Positions 1 to 6,011 of a stretch of DNA of 12,903 bases are shown here, one piece after another. Origin of the DNA: Micrococcaceae bacterium (GTDB lineage: Bacteria > Actinomycetota > Actinomycetes > Actinomycetales > Micrococcaceae); assembly GCA_003486025.1 (NCBI GenBank), contig DNHA01000107.1, positions 1 through 12,903 of the forward strand, read 5' to 3'. Position 1 is the first letter of the stretch, and each line of letters starts with the position of its first letter. The notes under the pieces were generated by a model. That model worked only from the letters and a program-made list of their open reading frames with translations. It made no database searches and was not told the origin of the DNA. The position numbers and the translations under genes are program-made.

Positions 1-342
1 CAGGCCTGAGTCGGCAAACACCGCTACATCATTGCCGGATAAGACCTCTAGGACGGTCCGGTAGGCCGGCTCGGATAGCGCATGGCTGTCCTTGCCCACG
101 TACATTGGCCCGGTGATTCCCGCGCCCTTGCGGTAATCCACCACGGCTTGGGTGATGGCCGCGATATGAAGTTCGTTGAAGGTTCCGTTCAGCGAGCTGC
201 CGCGGTGACCGGAGGTGCCGAAAATAACTGCCTGGTCTGGGTTGTCGGCCGCTGGGCGGATCGATGAGTAAGATTCAAGGACAGCATCTAGGTCGATGAG
301 ATCTGCTTCGCGGGCAGGTGTCCCGGCGCGTTCGTGGGCCAT
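1..342 (-). CDS. pgm: Phosphoglucomutase, alpha-D-glucose-specific (N-terminal part, cut by window edge)
   Basis: This is the first 114 codons of a minus-strand gene that runs off the left edge in frame. The protein begins MAHERAGTPAREADLIDLDA and carries FGTSGHRGSSLNGTFNE at residues 41-57, the conserved N-terminal block of bacterial phosphoglucomutases, followed by GPMYVGKDSHALSEPA at about 79-94. The family interconverts glucose-1-phosphate and glucose-6-phosphate in the cytosol, linking glycolysis to glycogen, trehalose and cell-wall sugar-nucleotide synthesis. The catalytic phosphoserine loop lies further along and is outside the window, so activity cannot be judged. The ATG at 342 is chosen because a GAGAG purine run (346-350) precedes it and the MAHERAGTPA start is typical of actinobacterial Pgm. 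It is divergent from the DUF4190 gene, with about 50 bp between them. The other phosphohexomutases (ManB, GlmM) are less likely given the GHRGSSL motif. Confidence 0.9.
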   Translation of the reverse strand, partial: MAHERAGTPAREADLIDLDAVLESYSSIRPAADNPDQAVIFGTSGHRGSSLNGTFNELHIAAITQAVVDYRKGAGITGPMYVGKDSHALSEPAYRTVLEVLSGNDVAVFADSGL

Positions 343-377
343 GTTCTCTCTTATCTTTGTGCTTCTGCCCGGGTTCA

Positions 378-394
378 TAGAATAATCAAAAGTG
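378..394 (+). promoter_or_regulatory. Putative -10 element and leaderless start for the DUF4190 gene
   Basis: A TAGAAT hexamer at 378-383 (5 of 6 to TATAAT) ends 8 nt before GTG 392; an overlapping AATAAT (381-386) ends 8 nt before ATG 395. No Shine-Dalgarno-like purine run lies between the hexamer and the starts, so transcription would begin at or next to the start codon. A possible -35 is TTGTGC at 357-362, with a slightly short 15-bp spacer. On the opposite strand TATTCT (379-384) could be the -10 of pgm, so the two divergent promoters may overlap. Called by eye. Confidence 0.4.
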
Positions 395-712
395 ATGACT
401 TACTACCCGAGCAATCCGTATCAGCAGCCACGTCAGCCAGTAGGGCTTTCGACGGCGTCGCTTGTGCTGGGCATCTTATCGATGCTCGGCCTATGTCTAC
501 TTATCTTAGTTCCCTTGGCCGGCGTTATTACCGGCCATATGGGGTATCGGCGCGAACCGACCGTCCGGGGGCTGAGTCTGGCGGGCTTGATTACCTCGTG
601 GGTAGGGCTAGCTATTGGTGTCCTGTTCTATGCGTTTATGATCTGGGCCATCTGGTTTTCGGTTGGATATGCTGAAAACTTCGACTATTCCGGGCTCAAC
701 GATTTCGCGTAA
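395..712 (+). CDS. DUF4190-type small membrane protein
   Basis: A protein of about 105 residues of unknown function. The N-terminus (YYPSNPYQQPRQPV) is short, proline/glutamine/tyrosine-rich and probably cytosolic. Two hydrophobic segments follow, at about residues 19-48 (GLSTASLVLGILSM onward) and 60-90, separated by a short basic loop, GHMGYRREPTVRG. Two helices with a conserved glycine and a G-x-x-x-GH turn between them match DUF4190, a family common in Actinobacteria and without an assigned role. The start is GTG 392 or ATG 395, which differ by one residue; ATG is preferred here, but if the message is leaderless its 5' end decides. The gene is divergent from pgm and followed by a separately promoted DUF2975 unit. 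The hydrophobic architecture is clear; the family call is moderate to good. Confidence 0.75.
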   Translation: MTYYPSNPYQQPRQPVGLSTASLVLGILSMLGLCLLILVPLAGVITGHMGYRREPTVRGLSLAGLITSWVGLAIGVLFYAFMIWAIWFSVGYAENFDYSGLNDFA

Positions 713-726
713 TCGTGTAGTTTTTC

Positions 727-755
727 CTGACATTTTGGACTAGCATAACGATTAT
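727..755 (+). promoter_or_regulatory. Putative sigma-70-type promoter of the DUF2975-HTH unit
   Basis: CTGACA at 727-732 (5 of 6 to TTGACA), a 17-bp spacer, then GATTAT at 750-755 (4 of 6 to TATAAT). The predicted start point is near 762, leaving about 20 nt of leader with a short AGG (776-778) six bases before ATG 785. The -10 lies inside the first 13-mer of the tandem operator, so bound repressor would occlude it. Eye-called. Confidence 0.5.
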
Positions 756-775
756 CGTTAATAACGAATATCGTT
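747..775. promoter_or_regulatory. Tandem near-palindromic operator (two 13-mers, 16-bp period)
   Basis: AACGATTATCGTT (747-759) and AACGAATATCGTT (763-775) are near-perfect palindromes sharing the arms AACGA/TCGTT, separated by AAT. They are in tandem with a 16-bp period, about one and a half helical turns. The first covers the predicted -10 and the second the predicted transcription start. That placement suits a repressor, and the small HTH protein encoded by the second gene of the unit (1537-1740) is the obvious candidate. The ligand protein is inferred, not shown. Confidence 0.6.
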
Positions 776-784
776 AGGTTTGTG

Positions 785-1534
785 ATGTCTGGCTTCTCCT
801 TTGGAATAAGCGCCGTGCTTGTCATCGTGGTTTTGGCTTTAGTGCTTTACGCAGTCTTTGGCTCCGGACGAGTGCAGGCCATCGTAGACTTCACGCGTCG
901 CATCGCGATCGTTGCACTTGTGAGCGTTGGTTTCGCCATCATTGCTCAGGTGGTGTCGGCGCTGTCGGATCCGCAGGTGCAACTCGAAGTTCCTGTCGAG
1001 CCTTACTGGCCGGAATATCCGCACGTCACCGACGTCTCTCCAGATCATGGCGGGAATGTCACCGCGCAGATCAACGAGGTGCTGATTACCAGCGGTTCGC
1101 TCAGCGCCGGAACCAGAGTTCTGCTCGCAACCGGTGCACTCTGCGAAGGTCTGGCGGTATGCGCGGTGATTCTCTCGGTGATCTTGTTATGCAATAAGTT
1201 GCGCGTAGGCAAACCCTTCACCGCGAGCCTGCGTAAAACCGCACGGGTCGTAGCGACAATACTTGGTTTCGGCACCACGTTGGGACAGATCCTCAATGGA
1301 TTCGGCGCCAGCTTCGCCGGCGAGGAGTCGTTACATATCGATAGTTTTGTCAGCACCGCACAGAGTTTCGAGGCCTCCTCTCCGTGGCCCGAACCCACCT
1401 TCGCGATTTACTTCGAATTTAATTCGCTGTTCATCGCCTTGGGGATCTTTGTGGTCGCCGAGCTGGTGACCGCCGGGCTGCGACTAACCGAGCAAAACAA
1501 TCGACTCACGGCCGATACCGAGGGACTGGTCTAG
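785..1534 (+). CDS. DUF2975 family membrane protein, paired with a YozG-type regulator
   Basis: An integral membrane protein of about 249 residues and unknown biochemical function. Hydrophobic segments lie near residues 9-27, 41-61, 110-138, 153-174 and 213-235. A roughly 50-residue polar stretch between the second and third (ending near GGNVTAQINEV) is probably outside. The block LLCNKLRVGKPFTASLRKTA (about 135-154) and the C-terminal GLRLTEQNNRLTADTEGLV tail are typical of DUF2975, a family usually encoded beside a small XRE regulator, as here: the next gene starts 2 bp after this stop. ATG 785 is preferred to GTG 782 because the short AGG at 776-778 is then six bases away. Expression is probably controlled through the twin operator just upstream. 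Such pairs are often thought to respond to membrane or environmental stress, but nothing in this sequence fixes a role. Confidence 0.8.
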   Translation: MSGFSFGISAVLVIVVLALVLYAVFGSGRVQAIVDFTRRIAIVALVSVGFAIIAQVVSALSDPQVQLEVPVEPYWPEYPHVTDVSPDHGGNVTAQINEVLITSGSLSAGTRVLLATGALCEGLAVCAVILSVILLCNKLRVGKPFTASLRKTARVVATILGFGTTLGQILNGFGASFAGEESLHIDSFVSTAQSFEASSPWPEPTFAIYFEFNSLFIALGIFVVAELVTAGLRLTEQNNRLTADTEGLV

Positions 1535-1536
1535 CG

Positions 1537-1740
1537 ATGGAGCACGTACATTGCAGGCTTGGGGATTTGTTGGCCGAACGTGACATGACCCTAGTGCACC
1601 TAAGCGAACTTGTTGATGTCTCGGTGGTCAATCTTTCGATCTTGAAAAATGACCGCGCAAAGGCAATCCGCTTTTCCACGTTGGTAGCCATATGCCAGGC
1701 GCTTGATTGCGAAATCGGCGAGCTACTAGTACTTAAATAA
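1537..1740 (+). CDS. Small XRE-family helix-turn-helix regulator (YozG-like)
   Basis: A 67-residue DNA-binding protein that is essentially one HTH domain. LGDLLAERDMTLVHLSELV (about residues 8-26) gives helices 1-2, VSVVNLSILKNDRAKAIRFS (about 28-47) the recognition helix and wing, and TLVAICQALDCEIGELLVL the closing helices. The phrases NLSILK and IRFSTLxAICxALDC are hallmarks of the YozG/XRE subgroup encoded next to DUF2975 membrane proteins. ATG 1537 lies 2 bp after the upstream stop, so the two are almost certainly co-transcribed and possibly translationally coupled; GAGGGAC in the preceding gene's end may act as ribosome binding site. It probably binds the tandem 13-mers at 747-775 and represses its own operon. 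The family call is strong; target and signal are inferred. Confidence 0.88.
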   Translation: MEHVHCRLGDLLAERDMTLVHLSELVDVSVVNLSILKNDRAKAIRFSTLVAICQALDCEIGELLVLK

Positions 1741-1768
1741 AAAAACAGCCCCCACCCGAGGGTGGAGC
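1739..1768 (-). terminator. Rho-independent terminator for the peptide transporter gene
   Basis: Read on the minus strand, the stem CCACC/GGTGG (1752-1756 with 1761-1765, tetraloop between) is extended by weaker outer pairs and followed by seven T residues (complement of 1739-1745). It lies about 35 bp after the transporter stop. On the plus strand the hairpin has no T tract, so it is not a good terminator for the convergent HTH gene. Confidence 0.75.
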
Positions 1769-1773
1769 CTGCC

Positions 1774-1797
1774 TTTGAAGCTTTGAAGCTTTGAAGC
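1774..1797. repeat. Three perfect tandem copies of an octamer, TTTGAAGC
   Basis: TTTGAAGC occurs three times in a row without mismatch (1774-1781, 1782-1789, 1790-1797). The array begins immediately after the stop codon of the minus-strand transporter gene and ends a few bases before its terminator hairpin, so it is 3' untranslated RNA reading TTCAAAGC x3. It is outside the coding frame. Replication slippage is the simplest explanation. Confidence 0.9.
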
Positions 1798-1798
1798 C

Positions 1799-3256
1799 TT
1801 AGAGCACGGAGCCCATGAGCTTCTTCAAAGCCGGGGTAGCTGCAATCATTGCCAGACCCAGCACGATGGCGGTACCGCCCATCGCGATGAAGTAAGGGAT
1901 TTCGTTGCCTGCAACGTAGTAACCGGCCAACACGCCAGACAGCGTGGTGCCCAGCGATACGGACAGGAAGAACAGTGCAATCATCTGCGTACCGAAAGCC
2001 GCCGGAGCCAGCTTGGTGGCCACCGCCTGACCGATCGGGGAAAGTAGCAACTCGGCGATGGTGCACAGCAACAAGATGCCAACTAGCGCCAACAGCGGTG
2101 TCATTTCCAGCGATTCGAGCGGAATGAAGCACAAGAATGCCGCACCCACGACTACCAAAGCCAAGCCGAACTTCACCGAGGTGCGCGGCTGGCGGTTGCC
2201 CAACTTGGTCCACAATCCTGCGAAAACACTGGCCAACAAGATAATGAAGACCGGGTTAATCGACTGGACCCAGCTGGCAGGCATTTCCCAGCCACCGAGG
2301 TGACGATCCAAACGGGTGTCGGAGTAGGCCGCGATGAAGGTGAACTGTTGCTGGAACAATGCCCAGAAGGCTGCCGAGCCGATGTAGAACGGGATAAAGG
2401 CCCAGACATGCTTCCGCTCGGTGGCATCAATTTTCTTGCTGCGCAAGATCAATACGAAGTACACCACCGAGGCGGCGATGACTACGTAGGCGATGGTGCT
2501 TGCAAGGTTTGCCGGGGTGACGATCTTCAGCGCGAAGACCAATACGATCAGAACCACGATGGCTGCGAAGATCCCGATGTAGCGTTTGCGTTCGCCGACA
2601 GGCAGTGGGTTTGCTATTAGTCCCGCGGTCTCCGGAAGATTTTTGCGGCCCTTGGAGTAGATCAACAGGCCAATGGCCATACCTACGGCAGCGGCGCCGA
2701 AGCCCACATGGAAGCCGAACTGCTTGTGCAACAGGCCGGTCAGTAGCGGGCCGAGTAGACCGCCAACGTTCACGCCCATGTAGAACAGTGAGAAGCCCGC
2801 GTCAATGCGTGAGTCTTCCTTGGAGTACAGCGAACCGACCAAGGCCACTGCGTTGGCTTTCAGGCCACCGGAGCCGATGGCCACCAGGATCAGACCAATG
2901 GTGAGTCCAACGTAGCCCGGCAATAATGCCAGCGCGACGTGGCCGGCCATGATGCCGATCGCGGAGAAGAAGAGTACTCGTTCGGAACCGAAGAGTCGGT
3001 CCGAGAGCCAAGCGCCCAAAATGGTGGACAGGTATACGGCGCCGCCGTAGGCGCCGACCAGTGACAGTGCTAAGCCCTGATCCATCCCGAGGCCACCGGC
3101 GGTGACTTCGTAGTACATGTAATAGGCCAGTAGGGCCTGCATGCCGTAGAAGGAGAAACGCTCCCACATCTCGACACTAAAGAGGTTTGCGAGCGCGCGC
3201 GGGTGACCGAAGAAGGTTTTATCCGTGCCCGTGGTGCTCGAAGTAACAGTAGACAT
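1799..3256 (-). CDS. dtpT: POT/PTR2 family proton-coupled di/tripeptide transporter
   Basis: A 485-residue inner-membrane transporter of the POT branch of the MFS, importing di- and tripeptides with protons. The diagnostic ExxER motif is EMWERFSFYGMQ at residues 29-40 (E29, E32, R33), in helix 1. GSGGLKAN (128-135) and FSLFYMGVNVGGLLGP (155-170) match the two PTR2 signature regions. Length and about 12-14 hydrophobic segments fit the bacterial family (450-500). ATG 3256 is the start that places FFGHPRALANLFSVEMWER at the usual distance from the N-terminus. No Shine-Dalgarno sequence precedes it; instead an ATGTAA start-stop lies two codons upstream in the same frame. The amidase gene lies 94 bp upstream on the same strand, with no obvious terminator between, but a private promoter is predicted at 3293-3321. 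The gene ends in an intrinsic terminator. The assignment is strong; dtpT is used as the generic name for this subfamily. Confidence 0.92.
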   Translation of the reverse strand: MSTVTSSTTGTDKTFFGHPRALANLFSVEMWERFSFYGMQALLAYYMYYEVTAGGLGMDQGLALSLVGAYGGAVYLSTILGAWLSDRLFGSERVLFFSAIGIMAGHVALALLPGYVGLTIGLILVAIGSGGLKANAVALVGSLYSKEDSRIDAGFSLFYMGVNVGGLLGPLLTGLLHKQFGFHVGFGAAAVGMAIGLLIYSKGRKNLPETAGLIANPLPVGERKRYIGIFAAIVVLIVLVFALKIVTPANLASTIAYVVIAASVVYFVLILRSKKIDATERKHVWAFIPFYIGSAAFWALFQQQFTFIAAYSDTRLDRHLGGWEMPASWVQSINPVFIILLASVFAGLWTKLGNRQPRTSVKFGLALVVVGAAFLCFIPLESLEMTPLLALVGILLLCTIAELLLSPIGQAVATKLAPAAFGTQMIALFFLSVSLGTTLSGVLAGYYVAGNEIPYFIAMGGTAIVLGLAMIAATPALKKLMGSVL

Positions 3257-3292
3257 ACGTTACATTTTTCGCGCTTTTAGGAGCAAGTGCCT

Positions 3293-3321
3293 ACTTTAGC
3301 GATCTATTTCACATGTTTCAT
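3293..3321 (-). promoter_or_regulatory. Putative promoter of the peptide transporter gene
   Basis: On the minus strand, ATGAAA (3316-3321; 4 of 6 to TTGACA), a 17-bp spacer, and TAAAGT (3293-3298; 4 of 6 to TATAAT). The start point would be near 3286, leaving a leader of about 30 nt. A 5-3-5 inverted repeat, ATACCGCTGGTAT (3322-3334), abuts the -35 and could be an operator. Eye-called, moderate at best. Confidence 0.4.
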
Positions 3322-3350
3322 ATACCGCTGGTATCGGCTAAATTCCCGGT

Positions 3351-4697
3351 TCACTTGCCCAATTGTTTGGCCAACGCCAAAAGCAGCCCCTCATCGGCAC
3401 GTGGCGAAATGAGTTGCACGCTCATCGGCATCCCGGAGCTGGAATTGCTGATTGGAACGGTGATGGCGGCTACCGAAGAAACGTTCACCATCGAGGTGTA
3501 GGGGGTGTACTGACACTGTCGCATGTAATCGGTATCCGCATCCGAGTCAGTAAAGTAGCCGACCTCCGGTGGCGTCGAGGCCATTGCAGGAGTGAGGATC
3601 ACGTCATGAGCGGACCATTGTCGCACAAAGTCTGCCGAAATTTGTTTGAGCCTAGCGGCCGCCTGCAGGCTGACCTCCATGCTGCGCGCTGCGGAGCGTT
3701 GCCGGAAATCCCTTGCCAAGTCACCGAGCAGTCCGTCGTCTTCGAGCTGAATATGGCGCAGACCATTGCTCCACACACGGAGAAAGGCCTCGGGGTAGTC
3801 GCTGGCGTAGCGCAGATCCGCTGGCTCCACCCGGTGGAGCTCAGACAATAGCTGCTTGGCGCGCTCAAAAGCCTGCAGCGCAGCGGGCTGCAAGGAAATC
3901 GAATAGGCGCTTTCGAAAGGAGAATGCGTGCTGTAACCGATCCGCAACCCCTTGAGCCGCTCCGGATAGCTGCCACGCAGCAGTGGTAGGTAATGGTCGG
4001 AGCCGCGCATCGCGTCGAGCAACATCGCGGCGTCCAAGGAATCGTGGGCCAGCGGGCCGGAAACCGTCAATTTCGGCGCACCAAAGCTATCTAGGTAACC
4101 ATCAACCACATCACTGGGGATCCGACCCAGGGAGGGCTTGAGCCCCACCAGGCCACAAGACGCGGCAGGTATGCGCACCGAACCGCCCCCATCGGATCCT
4201 GGCCCAACGGGAATCATCCCCGCGGCGATCGCCGCCGCCTGTCCACCCGAGGAACCCCCCGAGGTCAATCGTGGGTCAAGCGGGTTGCGCGACGGTGGGG
4301 CGACAAGGTTCTCTGAGTAACTGCTCAAACCAAATTCCGGAACCTGCGTTTTGCCGGTAATCACCACACCTTCGGACCGTAAGCGTGCCACCAGCGGATG
4401 ATCTGCTCGCGCCACATGATGCTTCATTGCCGCGGTTCCATAGGTGGTGGGCATGCCGGTGACCTCATTGAGGTCCTTGAATGCCGTGGGAAGACCATGT
4501 AAGCGCCCGATCTGACCGCGCACCTGCCGCTCGTCTGCCGCAGCCGCGGCATCCATCGCATCGGGGGATACGTACACAAAGGCACCCAGCGAGCTCAGCT
4601 CGTCGATGCGACGCAGATAGTGCTCGGTGACCTCGCGGCTAGAACGTTCTCCACTGGCCAGCTCATCACGCAATTTCAGGGCGCTTCTTGTCTTCAT
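3351..4697 (-). CDS. Amidase-signature (AS) family hydrolase
   Basis: A 448-residue cytosolic hydrolase that cleaves carboxamide C-N bonds; the natural substrate cannot be read from the sequence. The complete Ser-cisSer-Lys triad is visible: K74 in GLPTAFKDLNEVTG, the cis-serine S149 in TSGGSSGGQAAA, and the nucleophile S173 in GSDGGGSVRIPAA. The spacings (75 and 24 residues) equal those of well-studied AS enzymes such as FAAH. Length is normal and no truncation is seen. It lacks an obvious signal peptide. GatA is unlikely: no gatB/gatC is adjacent, and the C-terminal half looks like a stand-alone amidase. ATG 4697 has only a weak GAAAG before it. Downstream on the same strand is a peptide transporter with no clear terminator between, suggesting a nitrogen-scavenging pairing; that link is inference. 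It is divergent from the rhodanese gene. Confidence 0.88.
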   Translation of the reverse strand: MKTRSALKLRDELASGERSSREVTEHYLRRIDELSSLGAFVYVSPDAMDAAAAADERQVRGQIGRLHGLPTAFKDLNEVTGMPTTYGTAAMKHHVARADHPLVARLRSEGVVITGKTQVPEFGLSSYSENLVAPPSRNPLDPRLTSGGSSGGQAAAIAAGMIPVGPGSDGGGSVRIPAASCGLVGLKPSLGRIPSDVVDGYLDSFGAPKLTVSGPLAHDSLDAAMLLDAMRGSDHYLPLLRGSYPERLKGLRIGYSTHSPFESAYSISLQPAALQAFERAKQLLSELHRVEPADLRYASDYPEAFLRVWSNGLRHIQLEDDGLLGDLARDFRQRSAARSMEVSLQAAARLKQISADFVRQWSAHDVILTPAMASTPPEVGYFTDSDADTDYMRQCQYTPYTSMVNVSSVAAITVPISNSSSGMPMSVQLISPRADEGLLLALAKQLGK

Positions 4698-4726
4698 GTC
4701 GGCTTTCGAGGCGGGGAATGGATAGT

Positions 4727-4734
4727 CTTATAAG
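4727..4734. promoter_or_regulatory. Palindromic CTTATAAG, candidate shared -10 region for divergent amidase and rhodanese promoters
   Basis: The 67-bp gap between the divergent starts (4698-4764) contains the perfect palindrome CTTATAAG, which presents a TATAAG hexamer to both strands. On the plus strand it would start RNA near 4741, giving a 24-nt leader with the rhodanese ribosome site. Neither strand has a convincing -35 at the right distance, so this is a weak call. Confidence 0.3.
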
Positions 4735-4748
4735 CAAACACCCAACCA

Positions 4749-4757
4749 GAGAGGAAA
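4749..4757 (+). promoter_or_regulatory. Ribosome binding site of the rhodanese gene
   Basis: GAGAGGAAA lies about 8-10 bases before ATG 4765. It is one of the clearest Shine-Dalgarno sequences in the window and fixes the rhodanese start. Its strength matters because pheA, with no separate promoter, depends on this message. Confidence 0.65.
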
Positions 4758-4764
4758 GCCAACC

Positions 4765-5091
4765 ATGAGCAACTTTGAGACTGTTCAGGTCACCGACGTA
4801 CCTAAGGACGCATTGATTCTTGACGTCCGTGAGGACTTCGAATGGGAAGCGGGCCGCGCGACCGGAGCCAAGCACATCGTGCTCGGTGAACTGCCTACCC
4901 GTGTCGAGGAACTGGACCCCGACGTTGATACCTACGTTATCTGCCGCACCGGTGGCCGTTCGGCACAGGCTGCCGCGTGGTTGACCGGCCTAGGCTATAC
5001 CGCGTTTAATATCGCCGGTGGTTCCGATGCCTGGCTGGAAGCCAAGCTTCCGATGGATGCCGACAACGGTGCGGAACCTACCGTTCGATGA
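4765..5091 (+). CDS. Single-domain rhodanese-like sulfurtransferase
   Basis: A 108-residue cytosolic protein made of one rhodanese domain. ALILDVREDFEWEAG (about residues 16-30) is the conserved first strand and CH2A-like motif. The active-site loop is CRTGGR at 60-65 with catalytic C60, expected to carry a persulfide, followed by SAQAAAWLTGLGY. The closing motif FNIAGGSDAWLEAKLPM (81-97) is typical. A six-residue loop after and including Cys fits sulfur, not arsenate or phosphate, chemistry. Family members move sulfane sulfur or act in redox and cyanide defence; the acceptor here is unknown. The TGA stop overlaps the ATG of pheA (ATGA), so the two are translationally coupled. ATG 4765 is supported by the strong purine-rich site upstream. 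Confidence 0.9.
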   Translation: MSNFETVQVTDVPKDALILDVREDFEWEAGRATGAKHIVLGELPTRVEELDPDVDTYVICRTGGRSAQAAAWLTGLGYTAFNIAGGSDAWLEAKLPMDADNGAEPTVR

Positions 5092-6011
5092 AATATGCCT
5101 ATCTAGGCCCGGCGGGCACCTTCACCGAGGCGGCTTTGCTGCAGGTCCCCGGAGCCGGGGATTGTGAGCGGATTGCTGCCAGCAGCGTTAATAGCGCACT
5201 GGAGATGGTCCGCTTAGGACAGGCAGATGCCGCGATGGTCCCGATCGAAAATTCGGTAGAGGGCGGAGTCTCGGCCACATTGGATGCCATTGCTGCCGGG
5301 GAATCGTTACAGATTGTCGCCGAAGTGCTGGTCCCGATTAGTTTTGTGTTGGCGGTGCGCGAGGGAATTACTTCACTCGAAGAGATCCGGGAGATTTCCA
5401 CTCACGGACACGCTTGGGCACAGTGCCGGCATTGGGCGGAAACCAACATACCCGCTGCCAGCTTCACCCCGGCCTCATCCACTGCTTCCGGTGCGTTGGG
5501 TCTATTGGACCCAGAGACCCACCACGACGCCGCGATTTGCTCACCCTTGGTGGCGAAGGAGAAAAACCTCAAGGTGTTGGTGCGCGAGGTGGAAGATCAC
5601 GCCGGGGCGGTAACTCGCTTTATCCTTGTCACCCGGCCCGGAGCCATTCCGGCGCCAAGCGGTGTGGATAAGTCAACGCTGATCCTGCCGTTGTCCGAGG
5701 ACCGGCCCGGAGCGTTGATGGAATTTCTGGAGCAGTTCACCGCTCGTGCGGTGAACCTTTCACGGATTGAGTCACGCCCTACCGGCGCGGGGCTCGGGCA
5801 CTACTTCTTCTCCGTAGACGTTGAAGGTCATATTGCTGAAGAACGTGTCTCCGCGGCGCTCGCCGGATTACACAGATTGTGCCCGGAACTGCGCTTCTTG
5901 GGATCTTACCCGGCGGCGCAGGGCACCCGCCCGTTCATCGATACGCACAATTCAGATAGTGCGTTTGTCGAATCCCGGGCGTGGGTGCAGTCGCTCAAAT
6001 CGCGCCTCTAA
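5088..6011 (+). CDS. pheA: Prephenate dehydratase with C-terminal ACT domain
   Basis: A 307-residue cytosolic enzyme converting prephenate to phenylpyruvate, the committed step to phenylalanine. The N-terminal periplasmic-binding-protein-like catalytic lobes start with YAYLGPAGTFTEAAL (4-18) and contain VPIENSVEGGVS (51-62). The hallmark TRF of the active site is in HAGAVTRFILV (171-181, T176-R177-F178). The regulatory ACT domain begins near residue 196, with RPGALMEFLEQF (206-217) matching the GALV phenylalanine-binding region and LSRIESRPTG (224-233) the ESRP motif, so feedback inhibition by phenylalanine is expected. No chorismate mutase domain is fused, as usual in Actinobacteria. The start overlaps the rhodanese stop by 4 bp. 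The TAA stop overlaps the stop codon of the convergent lipid kinase gene, and no terminator hairpin is seen. Confidence 0.96.
   Translation: MKYAYLGPAGTFTEAALLQVPGAGDCERIAASSVNSALEMVRLGQADAAMVPIENSVEGGVSATLDAIAAGESLQIVAEVLVPISFVLAVREGITSLEEIREISTHGHAWAQCRHWAETNIPAASFTPASSTASGALGLLDPETHHDAAICSPLVAKEKNLKVLVREVEDHAGAVTRFILVTRPGAIPAPSGVDKSTLILPLSEDRPGALMEFLEQFTARAVNLSRIESRPTGAGLGHYFFSVDVEGHIAEERVSAALAGLHRLCPELRFLGSYPAAQGTRPFIDTHNSDSAFVESRAWVQSLKSRL

Noticed and set aside
1774..1797. CRISPR or iteron-like array from the triple octamer
   Set aside because: There are no spacers between copies, only three units and no cas or replication gene nearby; it is a simple tandem repeat in a 3' untranslated region.
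1506..2213. 235-codon minus-strand open frame
   Set aside because: It overlaps the HTH gene and the transporter in another frame, has no recognisable motif and crosses the terminator; it is a compositional shadow.
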